Positions 44,810 through 58,200 of a stretch of DNA of 64,000 nucleotides are shown piece after piece. The position numbers and the translations under genes were made by a program. The stretch's first letter is position 1. Every line of letters starts with the position of its first letter. The stretch spans positions 930,001-994,000 of the forward strand of contig MU008163.1 in assembly GCA_010909165.1 (NCBI GenBank), read 5' to 3'. This stretch comes from Anthoceros angustus. Lineage: Eukaryota; Streptophyta; Anthocerotopsida; Anthocerotales; Anthocerotaceae. Below the pieces are notes generated by a model that saw only the letters and a program-made list of their open reading frames with translations, did not search any database and was not told the origin of the DNA.

Positions 44810-46620
44810 GTTTCAATCTGGAGATGGCGTCATCTCCCATACCACAAAAACGTGCACCAGCCCGTCGATGCCTACCCACCAGCTCTGGCCTGGCTGTTTC
44901 CATGCCCCGTTTTCTCTCCTCCTCGTCTGCAGCTTCTGTGCCTCCTCCCACATCTGAGCACTGAGACATATGTTGGACATCAACACATAGGCTGCAGCAT
45001 CCTGGTCATGCAGCTTCAGTGCTTCGTTGAGGGCATGGAGTGGGATCCCACCTTCACGTTGCTCCACTTTTGACAGGCACCCAAAAGTGTGTGCCAGACT
45101 GCGGTGTCGGGGAGTACAGGCATGCTCCTTCCCACCCCTAGAGCCTCGTGGAGGTGGCCTGCATACCCAGGATGTCCACCATGCACGTGTAGTTCTCCAT
45201 GGTGGGAGTGATGCCATACTGCTGGCTCATTGCCTCGAAGTACTCTCGCCCCTTGTCCACACGGCCTGCATGACTGCATACTTTCAGAACGCTAAGAAAT
45301 GTGATGCCTTGGGCTGTATGCTCTGCTCTTGCATTCTGCAATGCAGGGTGAAGACCATTTTGGTGTCCCCTTGCCGGGTGTATCCTGCAATCAGTGCATT
45401 CTAGGCGACCGTGTCTGGTTCAGGCAATCCTTCAAACACCTGCTGTGCACACCATGCTCCCATACATGTTTATCAAACTGATGGCTACAAATGGGTCTGT
45501 ATGAAGCCCCTGTTCTTCGATCTGAACATGCCTTCATCTCGCATGGCTCTGTAAACAAAAAGAGCTTCCTGGCCCATCCCCTGTTGGCAGTATCCCGCCA
45601 TCATGGCATTCCATGTAACCAACGTTTTCCGACCGAGCCGGGCAAACACACCCCGAGCATCCTCGATGCTGCCGCACTTTGCATACATGTTCACCAGGCT
45701 GCACCCTATAACCGCATCAACCAGCAGCCCCTTCGCATCAATCTGAGCATGGAGCTCCTTCCCTGCCTCCAAACCCCCAGCACCCACGCTCGCACACGCC
45801 TGCAGGAGGCTCACAAACATCACAGACGTAGGTGCAGCCGCGCCCTCTTCCTTCATAGCCCTGTAGAGATGAAGTGCTTCTTCACCCCTGCCCTGCTGGG
45901 CATATCCTGCTATCATGGCATCTCATGACACCGCAACTTTCCTACCAAGCCCATCAAAAACTCTCTTACCATCATCCAAGCTGCCACACTGTGCGTACAT
46001 GTCCACCAGGCAATTCACAACAAACAAGTCAGGCTCGACCCCACAAGCCATGACATCAGCATGCACCTGCCGCCCCCACACTCGACCTGCGCATCTGACG
46101 ATACAAGGCTATGCCCTGCTCACCTTGCCCATGTTTAACATGGGCAGAAATTATGGAAGACCACATGAAGACATCTGGCTTAGCCACCACCTTCAACATC
46201 CCACGAGAAGCATACATCCGATCCATGCCCCTTCTCCACTGCCAGAGCATGCACCCGGCGACCCAGAACCAGCTCCCTCTTCTCCCACACAGTTTCTCAG
46301 GACAGCGTAGAGAAGAGACTGCGAAACAAGACATCCAGTCTGCACCAGGGCTCCCAGAGCCTCAACAGCCACACAAACGTGCCCTTGCTCGCAGAATTCG
46401 CTCACTGCCTTGCCCGCAATTTGTGTTTGCGGGGTACAGAACAGCGGTTGGCCCAAGAGGCAGTGTGAATGAAGTGCACTGCTCCGGGCAGCCAAGGTGG
46501 GCACGGGAATGCGCCAAGCATGTGCAGGCAAGCCCGAACTCACAACCCAACTTCAACCCTCCAGCTGGGCCCATACTGCCCATCTCCGCATGCACTAGGA
46601 CAGAGTTTTCAATTTCCTCG
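44810..46620 (-). pseudogene. PLS-class PPR protein, decayed copy 3
   Basis: Minus-strand relative of the genes at 2868-5065 and 28333-30380, with the same E-type end (GIDGLVHVFVVWEM, TAVWHTLLGACQKW) and repeats such as NMYAKCGSIEDARGVFARLG and KTLVTWNAMMAGYCQQGMGQ. Relative to copy 2 it lacks internal segments: at about 45525 a jump from EEQGLHTDPF-like sequence to GMFRSKNRG, at 46077 a jump that removes the LRTGRQVHADV-side repeat, and shortened N-terminal text. No ABC insert is present. The 5' flank homology extends to about 46800. Confidence 0.85.
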
Positions 46621-46799
46621 AGTTTCATGTCACCCGACAAGATAGAAGCTCGTTTGACAAGCTGGAAGTTCGTGGCCTGCGGCATGCACATCCAATCCGA
46701 TACCCCAAAACCCAAGGCCATGAGGACGGCCCGTAGGACCACCTCATCACGACGAACGAACGTCTTCCGGTTTTCAACGGGACATCCACTTTATCTACG

Positions 46800-47004
46800 G
46801 ACAAACATGCCGCATGCCTCTTCCTCACCGTGCGGTGCTGGCATAGCGCCAACGGCCTGCGTAGGAACTCAAATAATTTTATCCTTTATAACTAACATTA
46901 TTGCATGAGATCGCGCATTTGGTGGAGATTTATTATTGTAGAGTTTATTTATGCTAAGATCTTTTTATCTCTTGTTTGGAGATTTTGACTACGTCCTAGG
47001 CTGA
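46800..47004. other. intergenic
   Basis: Short AT-rich spacer between the PPR 5' flank and a LINE fragment; nothing recognised. Confidence 0.4.
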
Positions 47005-47235
47005 GGAGGCTAAGGTGCATACCCAGGATCAAGCAGGTTTTCGTCCTGGTCGAAATACTTTAGGAAGCTAAGGTGCATGCCCAGATCAAGCAGGTTTTCG
47101 TCCTGGTCGAAATACTTTAGGAAGCTAAGGTGCATGCCTAGGATCAAGCAGGTTTTCGTCCGGGCCAAAATACTCTAGGAAGCTAAGGTGCATGCCTAGG
47201 ATCAAGCAGGTTTTCATCCTGGTCGAAATACTTTA
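47005..47235 (+). repeat. 58 bp repeat, four copies, from a LINE reverse transcriptase
   Basis: Units 47005-47062, 47063-47119, 47120-47177 and 47178-47235, each containing ATCAAGCAGGTTTTCGTCCT, the codons for DQAGFRPGRNTL, a conserved non-LTR RT motif. Only the last unit runs into the following RT sequence. Confidence 0.95.
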
Positions 47236-47800
47236 GACAATACTTTTACTCTCAGGACTATTATTAATGAGGCTCCACACCATAAGAAACATGTCTACTG
47301 CTGTTTTGTGCATTTTAAGAGGGCTTTCAACTCTGTGCCTTGGGATAAGCTGTTTGGCAGACTGAAATCTCTCTTTGAAGATGCCTTCACATTTGTGGCA
47401 TGCTGCTATTTTATAGGAGGGTTTATGCTCGAATCCACACTCCCCGTGGTTTGTCTACCCACCAAATTCCTATTCAGCTTGGTGTCCATGAGAGTGACCC
47501 TTTGTCCCCAAATCTTTTGAGACTGTATATTGATGAGATCAAAGAGTGGCTTCTACAATCTAGTGATCCTAGTGCTCGCCTGTTCCGCGAGAATATTTTT
47601 ATCCTCTTATATGCTGCTGATGATATTGTTCTTTTCTCACATACCCCGGAGGACACGGCCCACCATCTCAGAAACAACCTCCGATACTGTGTTGCCATCA
47701 GGACAAGAAGGAGCAGGGGGATCACTAACCCCCATGAGGTTTTTACTTATAAGCTTCTCCAAATATGTAGGTAAAACTTGTTCTGTTGAAGTGAAATGAT
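47178..47800 (+). pseudogene. non-LTR (LINE) reverse transcriptase fragment
   Basis: DQAGFRPGRNTL is followed by FTLRTIINEAPHHKKHVYCC, VHFKRAFNSVPWDKLFGRL (first catalytic Asp replaced by His in VHFKRAF, usually VDFKKAF), IPIQLGVHESDPLSPNLLRL (usually GVRQGDPLSP) and LLYAADDIVLFSHTPEDTAH with the ADD pair kept. Frame changes occur at about 47400 and 47750. It comes from a different LINE family from the element at 11840-14345; the fragment at 62330 is a likely relative. Confidence 0.85.
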
Positions 47801-47844
47801 TTTCCAAATTTATGGATTTCTCCTCTATAGTTTGTGAAAAAACG

Positions 47845-48231
47845 TCATTTTATAACCCTTGCTGCACCAACCTTTCTGAGAGTCTTCCAACCTGATCGTC
47901 TAAATTTTCTAATGATAACATCATGACTATTAAATCTCTTATCGATAAGATCATCCATTACGGAATTGAACTCATCTCCCTCGTCCTCCCTGCCCTCCTC
48001 ATCTCCCTCGTCCTCCGAGTCCGATGCTAAAGATTGGTGCTTAGCCAAAAGAGACTCATATTTTTCCTTAAAGGAAATATTCTCTGCTTCAATATTACGT
48101 ACTCTAGTCTCCAATATAGATACCCTATTAGCTTTATATTTGTCCTCAATACTGCGTAATATAGTCTCCAATATTGATACCTTGTTGTCTACATATTTAA
48201 CTGTTTTACGCTTAGCGACAATGGAAGCCAT
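47845..48231 (-). CDS. hypothetical coiled-coil protein, 128 residues
   Basis: Starts MASIVAKRKTVKYVDNK, followed by two related segments (NKVSILETILRSIEDKYKA and NRVSILETRVRNIEAEN), a helical EKYESLLAKHQSLA, a strongly acidic SEDEGDEEGREDEGDEF, and a basic end, IIRKFRRSGWKTLRKVG. Intact frame, coiled-coil character, no recognised family. It sits beside a LINE fragment and may be part of an element, for instance an accessory ORF. Confidence 0.4.
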   Translation of the reverse strand: MASIVAKRKTVKYVDNKVSILETILRSIEDKYKANRVSILETRVRNIEAENISFKEKYESLLAKHQSLASDSEDEGDEEGREDEGDEFNSVMDDLIDKRFNSHDVIIRKFRRSGWKTLRKVGAARVIK

Positions 48232-48364
48232 AACCTCAAAAAATCAACAAAAATAAAAATAACCGCGACCTCCTCCACCCCATGCTCACCGCAATATCAA
48301 CCTTAGCACCCCATGCTCAATGCAACAGAGCCACATAGGCCACCACAAAGCAAGCTCTGAACCC

Positions 48365-48615
48365 CTAGGACATGCCCCACTGCACACCGCACCGCACTGC
48401 TCCGCATACCACACACCACATACCGCAACGCTCCGCAAACTGCACACCGCACCGCACACTGCACACCGCACCGCACACTGCACACCGCACCGATCCGCAC
48501 ACCACAACCACACATCGCAACGCTCCGCACACCGCACTGCATTGCTCCGCACACTGTACACCACAACGCTCCGTACACCGCACACCACGCACGCACCGCT
48601 CCACATACCGCGAAG
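48365..48615. repeat. CCGCAC/CACCGCA microsatellite-like tract
   Basis: Irregular repetition of CACACCGCACCG, CTCCGCACACTG and CACCACAACGCTC, about 250 bp. Open frames over it on both strands are by-products. Confidence 0.85.
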
Positions 48616-49500
48616 TCTTAATACCCTTCTTCAAGTCAGATATGTGTATATACCCTTCCTGACCAGCCAATGGTGAATAATTTCTTAGATCTTGTGCTTA
48701 CGGTGCGGTATGTATGTTCCTGCTTCCCGACCAGCCAAGGCTCGGAGAGGCTATAGGCTAAAGAGAGATTCTTAACTAAGAAGCTTTCAATCTACCTCGT
48801 ATTCTTCGCCTAGGAAAGTGTTAAACTACGTAAGAAATATGAATATATTTTTTAGAGAAAAATAAAAATTATGTAATTAAGAACTACAAAACATGTGCAA
48901 CACGAGAAGCATAAGCATCAGATAGGGCAGTAAACTACCCTAAGATTCAAAAGAGCTACAATAGGTAGACAAAAAGCCACGAAAGACAGGCAAAAAGACG
49001 GAACCTGCTTTTCGTGGTAGATGTGATATTTCGTCTCTTTTACATAAAGTGTGCACGTTTCTTTTTTGTAAGGAACATATATAGCTCACAAATATGAAGA
49101 CTATGGAATCATAATATAACACTAGTGTAAGAACAAGAATCATATGAGTACTTTAAATCTTTCTTCTTCTTCTTCAATAACGGGATTAGAAAAATAATCT
49201 TCCTTAATATTTAAGATAACTTATGCAAACTTGAATTTATGGTATAATCTTATACTCTAACTCCTTATATATTACTATTTTTATTTTTAATGTTACAAAC
49301 ATTACATCACAAACAATCAAGAAACTGTCTCTCCTCTCATTAATACAAGCATTTCAAAAAATAACCTAAATACTTTAAAATGATTTACCATCTATAATAA
49401 ATGTAAAATATTATCATTATATGATAATTTAATATTTCACCTGACATTACTTGAGTATACGGTTGTTGTCTGTTCACATATCCTGACGGATGAGGGGTCT
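48616..49500. other. AT-rich intergenic, no feature recognised
   Basis: Very AT-rich between about 49150 and 49450. No coding region or RNA gene seen. Confidence 0.4.
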
Positions 49501-49510
49501 GTTTCTCCTA

Positions 49511-49625
49511 GGATCCTAGTTGGTACTTACATGGGATCGATCCTAGTTGGTACTTACCTGGGATCGATCCTACTTGGTACTTACCTAGGATCGATCCTAG
49601 TTGGTACTTACTTGGGATCCTACTT
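49511..49625. repeat. 27 bp tandem repeat
   Basis: GGATCGATCCTAGTTGGTAC-TTACCTG, three full units (49534-49560, 49561-49587, 49588-49614) and partial units on both sides, ending ten bases before an LTR. Confidence 0.9.
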
Positions 49626-49634
49626 GTTAAGTAC

Positions 49635-49894
49635 TGATGAAATAGGTCTAGATTAGGGCACTATTCATTAGGGCCTCATAACTTAAACATTATTATTTAC
49701 CTAGGGTTATTTAGGTAGTTAGTAGTTATATTAGTTATATTGGTTACAACAACTTACGGTTGCAACTACTTATGGTTGCAACCACTTATGGTTGTAACCA
49801 CCCAACTACCAGCCTATTTAAAGGCTTGTACTTTACTCATTAAACACTTACATTGTTTCTTCTTCTTCTAATCTAAGAGCTCTGATTCTCATCA
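49635..49894 (+). repeat. 5' LTR of the 12.6 kb element
   Basis: 260 bp, TGATGAAATAGG to GATTCTCATCA, with TATTTAAAGG (49815) as a likely TATA region and a run of GGTTGCAACC-type inverted repeats (49755-49802). Confidence 0.93.
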
Positions 49895-49906
49895 TGGTAT
49901 CGAGCA
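49895..49906 (+). promoter_or_regulatory. primer-binding site of the 12.6 kb element
   Basis: TGGTATCGAGCA directly after the LTR; expected TGGTATCAGAGC, with CAG again reading CG. Confidence 0.85.
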
Positions 49907-49920
49907 TCGTTGCTCTCTGA

Positions 49921-52900
49921 TGCTTATGTTTCTTATATATGAGGAGATTATTTACAAGGCACTCTTAAATCTAGCATTCGTCTAGATGGAGTGCTATTGT
50001 TCTACATTCTCTATTTCACCAATTCTTCATCTCTTCCTTTAACATGCTTATATGTTTCAATCTTCTATAATTTCTCCATGGACTTCAATTCTATTAGAAG
50101 GAGAAATGAAGGTTAAAAGGAAAGAGAATCTCATTAGGCAACAAGCTATTGAGAGTGAAATAGAACAAATCTCTTCATCTATAGCAAATTTCATTGCATC
50201 AATTTTATTTCCAAGACCGGATCAAGGGAAGCTTATCAAGTTATCAAGACGTCATTTACTTGAATACTTCAGCCCTATTCATATTAAAGCTTTGGAATTG
50301 GCCCTTAACCATATTCCAAATTTAATAATTGGATTAAGTTCTTCCGTACTCTGTTTTGACAAATAAAAATAGAATTCAAACTCCATCTCTTCATGATTTT
50401 TATAATCAATTTTCATCTCTTAAAATTCGGTCTCTAATCTTCAAACTGAATTATTTGATTTGAAATCAAAATTTTCTTTGTTTAATACTAATCAAGGATT
50501 AGAGAGTATGTCATCATCTCCAAAACAACAGCGATGGATGAATTCTATATGTGCAATAAAATTGAGCATAAGCCATCAATGCCTTTGTCCTTTAAGGACG
50601 ATTAGCTATGGGAGTGATTGAAGAAGAATTTGAAGCTACCCAAAACTCGCCTATGGGTAATGATAATGTCCATCCTCCCACACATTATCATTTTGGTGAT
50701 GGTTTCAAAGAGAAAGATAGATTCAACGGAAAGATTATGATATTTGGGCATTACGTATGAGGAGCATTGAGACAAAGAGCATTATGGGGTATTGTTGATG
50801 GATCCATAACGAGACCGAGGTCCGATGATGAACGAGAACTTGATTTCGGGACGCCGTGGATGAGAAGGCACAAGATTTATTAATAAGTGGACTCTCTCAA
50901 CAAATGGTCGCATGTTGCACGCAAAACATCTCATGAAATGTGGTCTCACCTTACTCAATTATATTCATCACAAGATGTAATGAGCATTGTGGCCTTCGTA
51001 ACTTCGTAATTTATTTATGAAAGAATCCGATACTATCGAACATCATATTAATGCTTTTAGACAAGCACGTTCCCAAGTTGAATCTGCAACTGGTGCACCT
51101 ATATCTGAGATGGAAGCTTATGTCACCCTTCTATCTTCATTGCCTCCCTCCTATCGTCCATTCATCACTACTCAAAACGCAGTTATTCGCAATTCACGGA
51201 GAACTGCAGATGATGGCACAAAGGGTTTGACATAAGTGTTTAACCCGATCGGAGCACTTCTCCGGAGGAGGCAAGTAGGCGCCATTCTCACTCCAGGCCT
51301 AATAAACAACAAGTAATGTACTTGCAGAGGGTAGAGGAAGAGGACGGGGGGAGGCCTACTCTTCCCAACGCCTCCATATTCTTCGCCAAGTACGAACATT
51401 GGAGAAAGCTCTTCATCGACACCTTCAAAGGGTAAGAAGAAGAGCGGCATTATATGCAATTGGTGTAGGATCCCTAACCATATGGAAAAGGATTGTCACA
51501 AAGAAGAATGGTGAACCTCGCAGGAGGCTTCACATGGAGTTAATGTAGCATCTAAAAAGCAAACTTCATCAACTCCAATGCTCACGTATGTTTGGCATCA
51601 TCCAAGCTCGCTAATACCTCCCGGTATTTAGACGGTGGAGCAACATCACATATATGTTACAACAAAAGTTATTTTCAATCATACTCACCAACCAGTGGCA
51701 CCAAGTCGTCCTCTTGGGAGATGATCACAACCCGCCTATCAAGGTCTGGTTACATTGTCTTGACATGTGATTCGGACAAGTCCTTCACCTCCACCAAGTA
51801 CTCCATGTTCCATTAATGTGCAAGAATTTATTATCATTGCAAGTATTTGTCAAACCCATTCCATGCGGTGACCCTTTTACGATAGTTGCTTTCTCTCTCA
51901 TGTAGGTGATAGCAATCATATTATTTGTAGTGGTACTTTAGAAGATGGCCTTTATAGATTATCTCCTAGTAGGAGGTCAACAATGCTTATGTCACCAGTT
52001 CTTCTCCACAAGTCCCTCCATCAATGTTATGGCATTGTCGCCTTGGTCACCCAAATAGTCAAAAACTCACCCGGATGTCTAAGGAAACTTTTACGAAACC
52101 CATGTCTTGCAAATGTTGGGCATTTATCACAGTGCGAAACTTGTGTCCTCACAAAGCGTCACCAAGAGCCTTTTAAAACAAATCTCCACAAAGGGCAAAG
52201 AAACCTTTAGAGATAGTGCATACTGGACATCCATGGACCTCTATCTACATCTTCCTTTAGTGGAAGTAGGTATTTTTGACTTTTATAGATGATTTTTCCC
52301 GTTTGTCTCCTCCTATGTCTTGCAACACAAGTCCGATGCTTTTCAATTTTTCAAAGATTATATGAAATGGGCGAGAGACTTACAAACCGAAAACATTACG
52401 CTCGACAATGGAGGTGAATTTACATCTAAACGATTTGAGGAGTTTTGTCGAGCAGAAGGTATTGCTCAACAACTCACTGTTGTCTATACTCCTCAACAAA
52501 ATGGGATAGCCGAAAATAAGAATCTGCGTTTACAAGAGATAACAGGTTGCTTATTAACACAGGCCAAGTTGCCTAAGGTTTATTGGGCTGAGGCCCTTCT
52601 TACCGCAACCTATCTTATCAATCGCTTACCTACATCGGCAGTACACGGCATGACGCCTTATGAAGCGTTTATTGGCAAGAAACCGTCCATTGATCATCTT
52701 CGTATTTTTGGATCACCGGCATATGTTTTCATTCCTAAAGCATTACGTAAGAAGTTGGATCCCAAGGCAGCCAAGTATCTTTTCATAGGATATCAAGGCA
52801 TTAAAGGGTATAAGTTATATAACCCTTCAACAAGACAACTTCTTTATGCTCGAGTGTTACATTCCATGAGTCTTACCTCTTTTCTCCAATGGGAGTTGAA

Positions 52901-55221
52901 GTCGTTGACTGCGATGATGCTAATGATTTTCTACATTTGATGATCCTAATCCCTTCCTTTCCTTGTCCCTACTCCTCGTGTTCCTTCTGGACCCCATGCG
53001 GAGGAGGAGGAGCCTCTTCCACCTTCATCCGATCCCCTTGAGGCCATTTCAAGATGCTATACCTCCTGCTCAAGATGATAATGATCGGTTGGAAGTCATG
53101 ATATCAAGAAATGGATCCCTTAGAACAAGAAGATGAACCAGCCTTCGTGGAAGACACACCGCACCAAGGTACAACCTTAGATCACGTCCACTCATCTCGG
53201 CCTGCTGGTTGGAAAGAACCCCTTTGGGATACCTTGCTATTTTTCCCGATTCTAATTCTCCGAGTCCCTTTATAATCAAGGCGTGTATGCATGAGACTTA
53301 GAAGAGCCTCTTACCCTAAAACAAGCCTTCTCTTCTCCTCCAAACATCTATGGAAGGAAGTCAGATTCGAGTATAATTCCCTCATTAGTAATTCTACATG
53401 GGAATTAGTTGAACCTCCTAAGGGTAGAAAAATAGTAACCAGCAAATGGGTATTTAAGATAAAGAGAAAAGGAGATGGATCCGTGGAAAGGTATAAAGCA
53501 CGCCTAGTTGCTAGAGGTTTTACCCAAAATCGGACTAGACTATATACCTTGGGCCACTTATGCTCCTGTAGCCAAGTTTGCCACTCTTCGCATGATCTTC
53601 GCTATATGTGCCCAAGACGATCTTGAACTTCATATGATGGATGTGAAGACAGATATTTGTATGGGCGCTTGAAAGAAGAAATATACATGAAGCAACGAGG
53701 GTTATGAAGTAAAAGGCAAGGAGCATTTAGTATGTAAATTGATCAAGGGTCTATATGGACTCAAGCAATCCGCAAAATTGGAACTTGACCATCCATATAC
53801 AACTCTCGAATAAGGGATTTAAGCAAAGTAAAGGCGATGCTTGCTTATATATTTACCTTAAGGAAATGATATATTTACCTTCTATTATCGTCGATGCGTC
53901 TTTATGGCAACAAACTCTCTTATTCTCCTGATAAAGCATGGCTTGGACATTATATGAAATGACCGACAGGAGAAAATGAATTATGCACTTGGTGTAAATA
54001 TTATCCGCGATAGGAGTAATAAAAAGTGAGCATAGTTCAAACCAAGTATATAAAGGAGAGTTTAGCAAAATTGGAATGGAAGATGCAAAGCGCACCCACA
54101 CCTTGCTAGTGGCATCAGCTTACGATATGAGTCCTAAGAGTGCTCAAGAGAAAATGGAGATGGCATCCGTCCCATATCGACATGCCGGCACTCTCATATA
54201 TTTAAGCAATTTTACTAGACCGATATTTCTTTTGAAGTCGGCCTCGCTCACGCTTTTGGAGAACCACGACATCAACAGGATGTCAGTTAAGCGTATTTTT
54301 CGATACCTTAAAGGGACTATGCAAACAGGGCTGACATTTAAGCATACACCAGGAATCAAAACATTAACACTTACGGCATATGCCGATGCTGATTATGCTG
54401 GTGATCCTGATACTCGAAAATCCGTATCAGGTTATGTTTTACTTCTTGGAGGAGCTCCAATATCATGGTCGAGTAAGAAACAGCCTACCATTGCCTTGTC
54501 TAAAACTGAATCTGAATATAGAGTACTAACATCTATTTCCAAGGATATAGTATGGTCTAGGCTAATTTTGAGTGAACTTAATCACCCTCAGCAAAACCCA
54601 ACATCTCTTTTAGTGATAGTCGGGCGCCATAGCACTTGCTAGAAACCATTTTCCATTCCAACCAAACACATATGTTGAGTATCACTATATCGTAGAGAAG
54701 TTGGAAGATAACACTATAGATATCACTTATATACCAACACAAAACAATCCATGATTTGTTAACTAAGTCATTAGGAGAGATTTGCATTTAAGACACATGA
54801 AAATGTTAGGTATTCAAGAGGTTTAAGTCACTAGCTAGTATGTGTCAATGTATTTTCTATAGTCCACACATCTTGTCTAGCATAGAAATTTCCTCTCCTA
54901 ACTCTATGTAGTCCTCAACATCGCTTATCCTCTCTTTCTAATACCGGAAGGATCCTACAATACACACCATGGGTTATAAAGTGAAAATGATGAAAAGATA
55001 GTACTTAAGTCGTTAGGTTACTTACATAAGTGTTTGGTGTGTCCTTCATATTTTCACATGGGAAGCACTTAACCACACATCTTAATCCCTCTCTTTTCAC
55101 ATACATACTCCATGGGAACTTCATGGTCATCCTTTCCTCCGGAAGAACCAAGTAGGTTGCCTTGCATAAGTTTCAGGTGTAGGAACTAGGAATTTTCCTT
55201 TTGCACTTGCTCTCTTGCGCA
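49921..55221 (+). pseudogene. copia gag-pol, internal copy A
   Basis: Gag: KESDTIEHHINAFRQARSQV and LLSSLPPSYRPFITTQNAV (51020-51190), zinc knuckle CNWCRIPNHMEKDC (51459-51500). Protease: RYLDGGATSHICYN (51625; copy B has DSGA, so the active Asp-Ser-Gly is altered here). Integrase: SQCETCVLTKRHQEPF (52128) of the HHCC zinc finger, then the intact core ORF 52320-52940 with NITLDNGGEFTSKRFEEFCR, YTPQQNGIAENKN and LPKVYWAEALLTATYLINRL. RT: NSTWELVEPPKGRKIVTSKW, KIKRKGDGSVERYKARLVAR (53390-53520), LIKGLYGLKQSAK (53740). RNase H: TLTAYADADYAGDPDTRKSV, SKKQPTIALSKTESEYRVL (54368-54530). Numerous 1-3 base frame changes compared with copy B. Confidence 0.92.
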
Positions 55222-58200
55222 TGCTTATGTTTCTTATATATGAGGAGATTATTTACAAGGCACTCTTAAATCTAGCATTCGTCTAGATGGAGTGCTATTG
55301 TTCTACATTCTCTATTTCACCAATTCTTCATCTCTTCCTTTAACATGCTTATATGTTTCAATCTTCTATAATTTCTCCATGGACTTCAATTCTATTAGAA
55401 GGAGAAAGCGAAGGTTAAAAGGAAAGAGAATCTCATTAGGCAACAAGCTATTGAGAGTGAAATAGAACAAATCTCTTCATCTATAGCAAAATTTCATTGC
55501 ATCAATTTATTTCCAAAACCGGATCAAGGGAAGCTTATCAAGTTATCAAGATGTCATTTACTTGAATACTTCAGCCCTATTCATATTAAAGCTTTGGAAT
55601 TGGCCCTTAACCATATTCCAAATTTAATAATTGGATTAAGTTCTTCCGTACTCTGTTTTGACAAATAAAAATAGAATTCAAACTCCATCTCTTCATGATT
55701 TTTATAATCAATTTTCATCTCTTAAAATTGGTCTCTAATCTTCAAACTGAATTATTTGATTTGAAATCAAAATTTTCTTTGTTTAATACTAATCAAGGAT
55801 TAGAGAGTATGTCATCATCTCCGAAACAGTAGCGATGGATGAATTCTATATGTGCAATAAAATTGAGCATAAGCCTTACAATGCTTTGTCCTTTAAGGAC
55901 GATTAGCTATGGAGTGATTGAAGAAGAATTTGAAGCTACCCAAACTACTATGGGTAATGATAATGTCCATCCTCCCACACATTATCATTTTGGTGATGGT
56001 TTCAAAGAGAAAGATAGATTCAACGGAAAGATTATGATATTTGGGCATTACGTGTCAGGAGCATTGAGACAAAGAGCATTATGGGGTATTGTTGATGGAT
56101 CCATAACGAGAGGTCCGATGATGAACGAGAACTTGATTTCGGGACGCCAGGATGAGAAGGCACAAGATTTATTAATAAGTGGACTCTCTCAACAAATGGT
56201 CGCATGTTGCACGCAAAACATCTCATGAAATGTGGTCTCACCTTACTCAATTATATTCATCACAAGATGTAATGAGCATTGTGGCGACTTCTCGTAACTT
56301 CGTAATTTATTTATGAAAGAATCCGATACTATCGAACATCATATTAATGCTTTTAGACAAGCACGCTCCCAAGTTGAATCATGGTGTACCTATATCCGAG
56401 ATGGAAGCTTGTCACCTTCTATCTTCATTGCCTCCCTCCTATCCATTCATCACTACTCAAAGCAGCTTATTCGCAATTCACGAGAGCTGCAGATGATGGC
56501 ACAAAGGGGTTTGACATAAGTGTTTACACGATCGGAGCACTTCTCCGGGAGGAGGCAAGTAGGCGCCATTCTCACTCCAGCCTAATAAACAACAAGTAAT
56601 GTACTTGCGGAGGGTAGAGGAAGAGGGGGCGAGGCCGAGGTTACTCTTCCCAACGCCTCCATATTCTTCGCCAAGTACGAACATTGGAGAAAGCTCTTCA
56701 TCGACACCTTCAAAGGGTAAGAAGAAGAGCGGCATTATATGCAATTGGTGTAGGATCCCTAACCATATGGAAAAGGATTGTCACAAAGAAGAATGGTGAA
56801 CCTCGCAGGAGGCTTCACATGGAGTTAATGTAGCATCTAAAAGCAAACTTCATCAACTCCAAGTGCTCACGTATGTTTGGCATCATCCAAGCACGCTAAT
56901 ACCTCCCGGTATTTAGACAGTGGAGCAACATCACATATATGTTACAACAAAAGTTATTTTCAATCATACTCACCAACCACAGGGCACCAAGCTGTCCTCT
57001 TGGGAGATGATCACAACCTGCCTATCGAAGGTACTGGTTCTGTTGTACTGACATGTGATTCTGGACAAGTCCTTCACCTCCACCAAGTCCTCCATGTTCC
57101 ATTAATGTGCAAGAATTTATTATCAGTTGCAAGTATTTGTCAAACCCATTCCATGCAGGTGACCCTTTTTACAGATAGTTGCTTTCTCTCTCATGTAGGT
57201 GATAGCAATCATATTATTTGTAGTGGTACTTTAGAAGATGGCCTTTATAGATTGTCCATCCTAGTAGGAGGTCAACAATCATGTCACCGTTCTTCTCCAC
57301 AAAGTCCCCTCCATCAATGTTATGGCATTGTCGCCTTGGTCACCCAAATAGTCAAAAACTCACCCGGATGTCTAAGGAAACTTTTAAAACCCATGTCTTG
57401 CAAATGTTGGGCATTTATCCAGTGCGAAACTTGTGTCCTCACAAAGCGTCACCAAGAGCCTTTTAAAACAAAATCTCCACAAAGGGCAAAGAAACCTTTA
57501 GAGATAGTGCATACTGGACATATGGACCTCTATCTACATCTTCCTTTAGTGGAAGTAGGTATTTTTGACTTTTATAGATGATTTTTCCCGTTTGTCTCCT
57601 CCTATGTCTTGCAACACAAGTCCGATGCTTTTCAATTTTTCAAAGATTATATGAAATGGGCAGAGACTTTAGATTACGAAAACATTACGTTACAATGGAG
57701 GTGAATTTACATCTAATCGATTTGAGGAGTTTTGTCGAGCGGAAGGTATTGCTCAACAACTCACGTTGTCTATACTCCTCAACAAAATGGGATAGCCGAA
57801 AATAAAATCTGCGTTTACAAGAGATAACAGTTGCTTATTAACACAGCCAAGTTGCCTAAGGTTTATTAATGAGGCCCTTCTTACCGCAACCTATCTTATC
57901 AATCGCTTACCTACATCGGTACACGGCATGCCTTATGAAGCGTTTATTGGCAACCGTCCATTGATCATCTTCGTATTTTTGGATCACCGCATATGTTTTC
58001 ATTCCTAAAGCATTACGTAAGTTGGATCCCAAGGCAGCCAAGTATCTTTTCATAGGATATCAAGGCATTAAAGGGTATAAGTTATATAACCCTTCAACAA
58101 GACAACTTCTTTATGCTCGAGTGTTACATTCCATGAGTCTTACCTCTTTTCTCCAACAGGGAGTTGAAGTCGTTGACTGCGATGATGCTAATGATTTTCT

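Noticed and set aside
48303-48676. Cysteine/valine-rich and His/Thr-rich ORFs on both strands
   Set aside because: By-products of the CCGCAC microsatellite; five overlapping frames are open.
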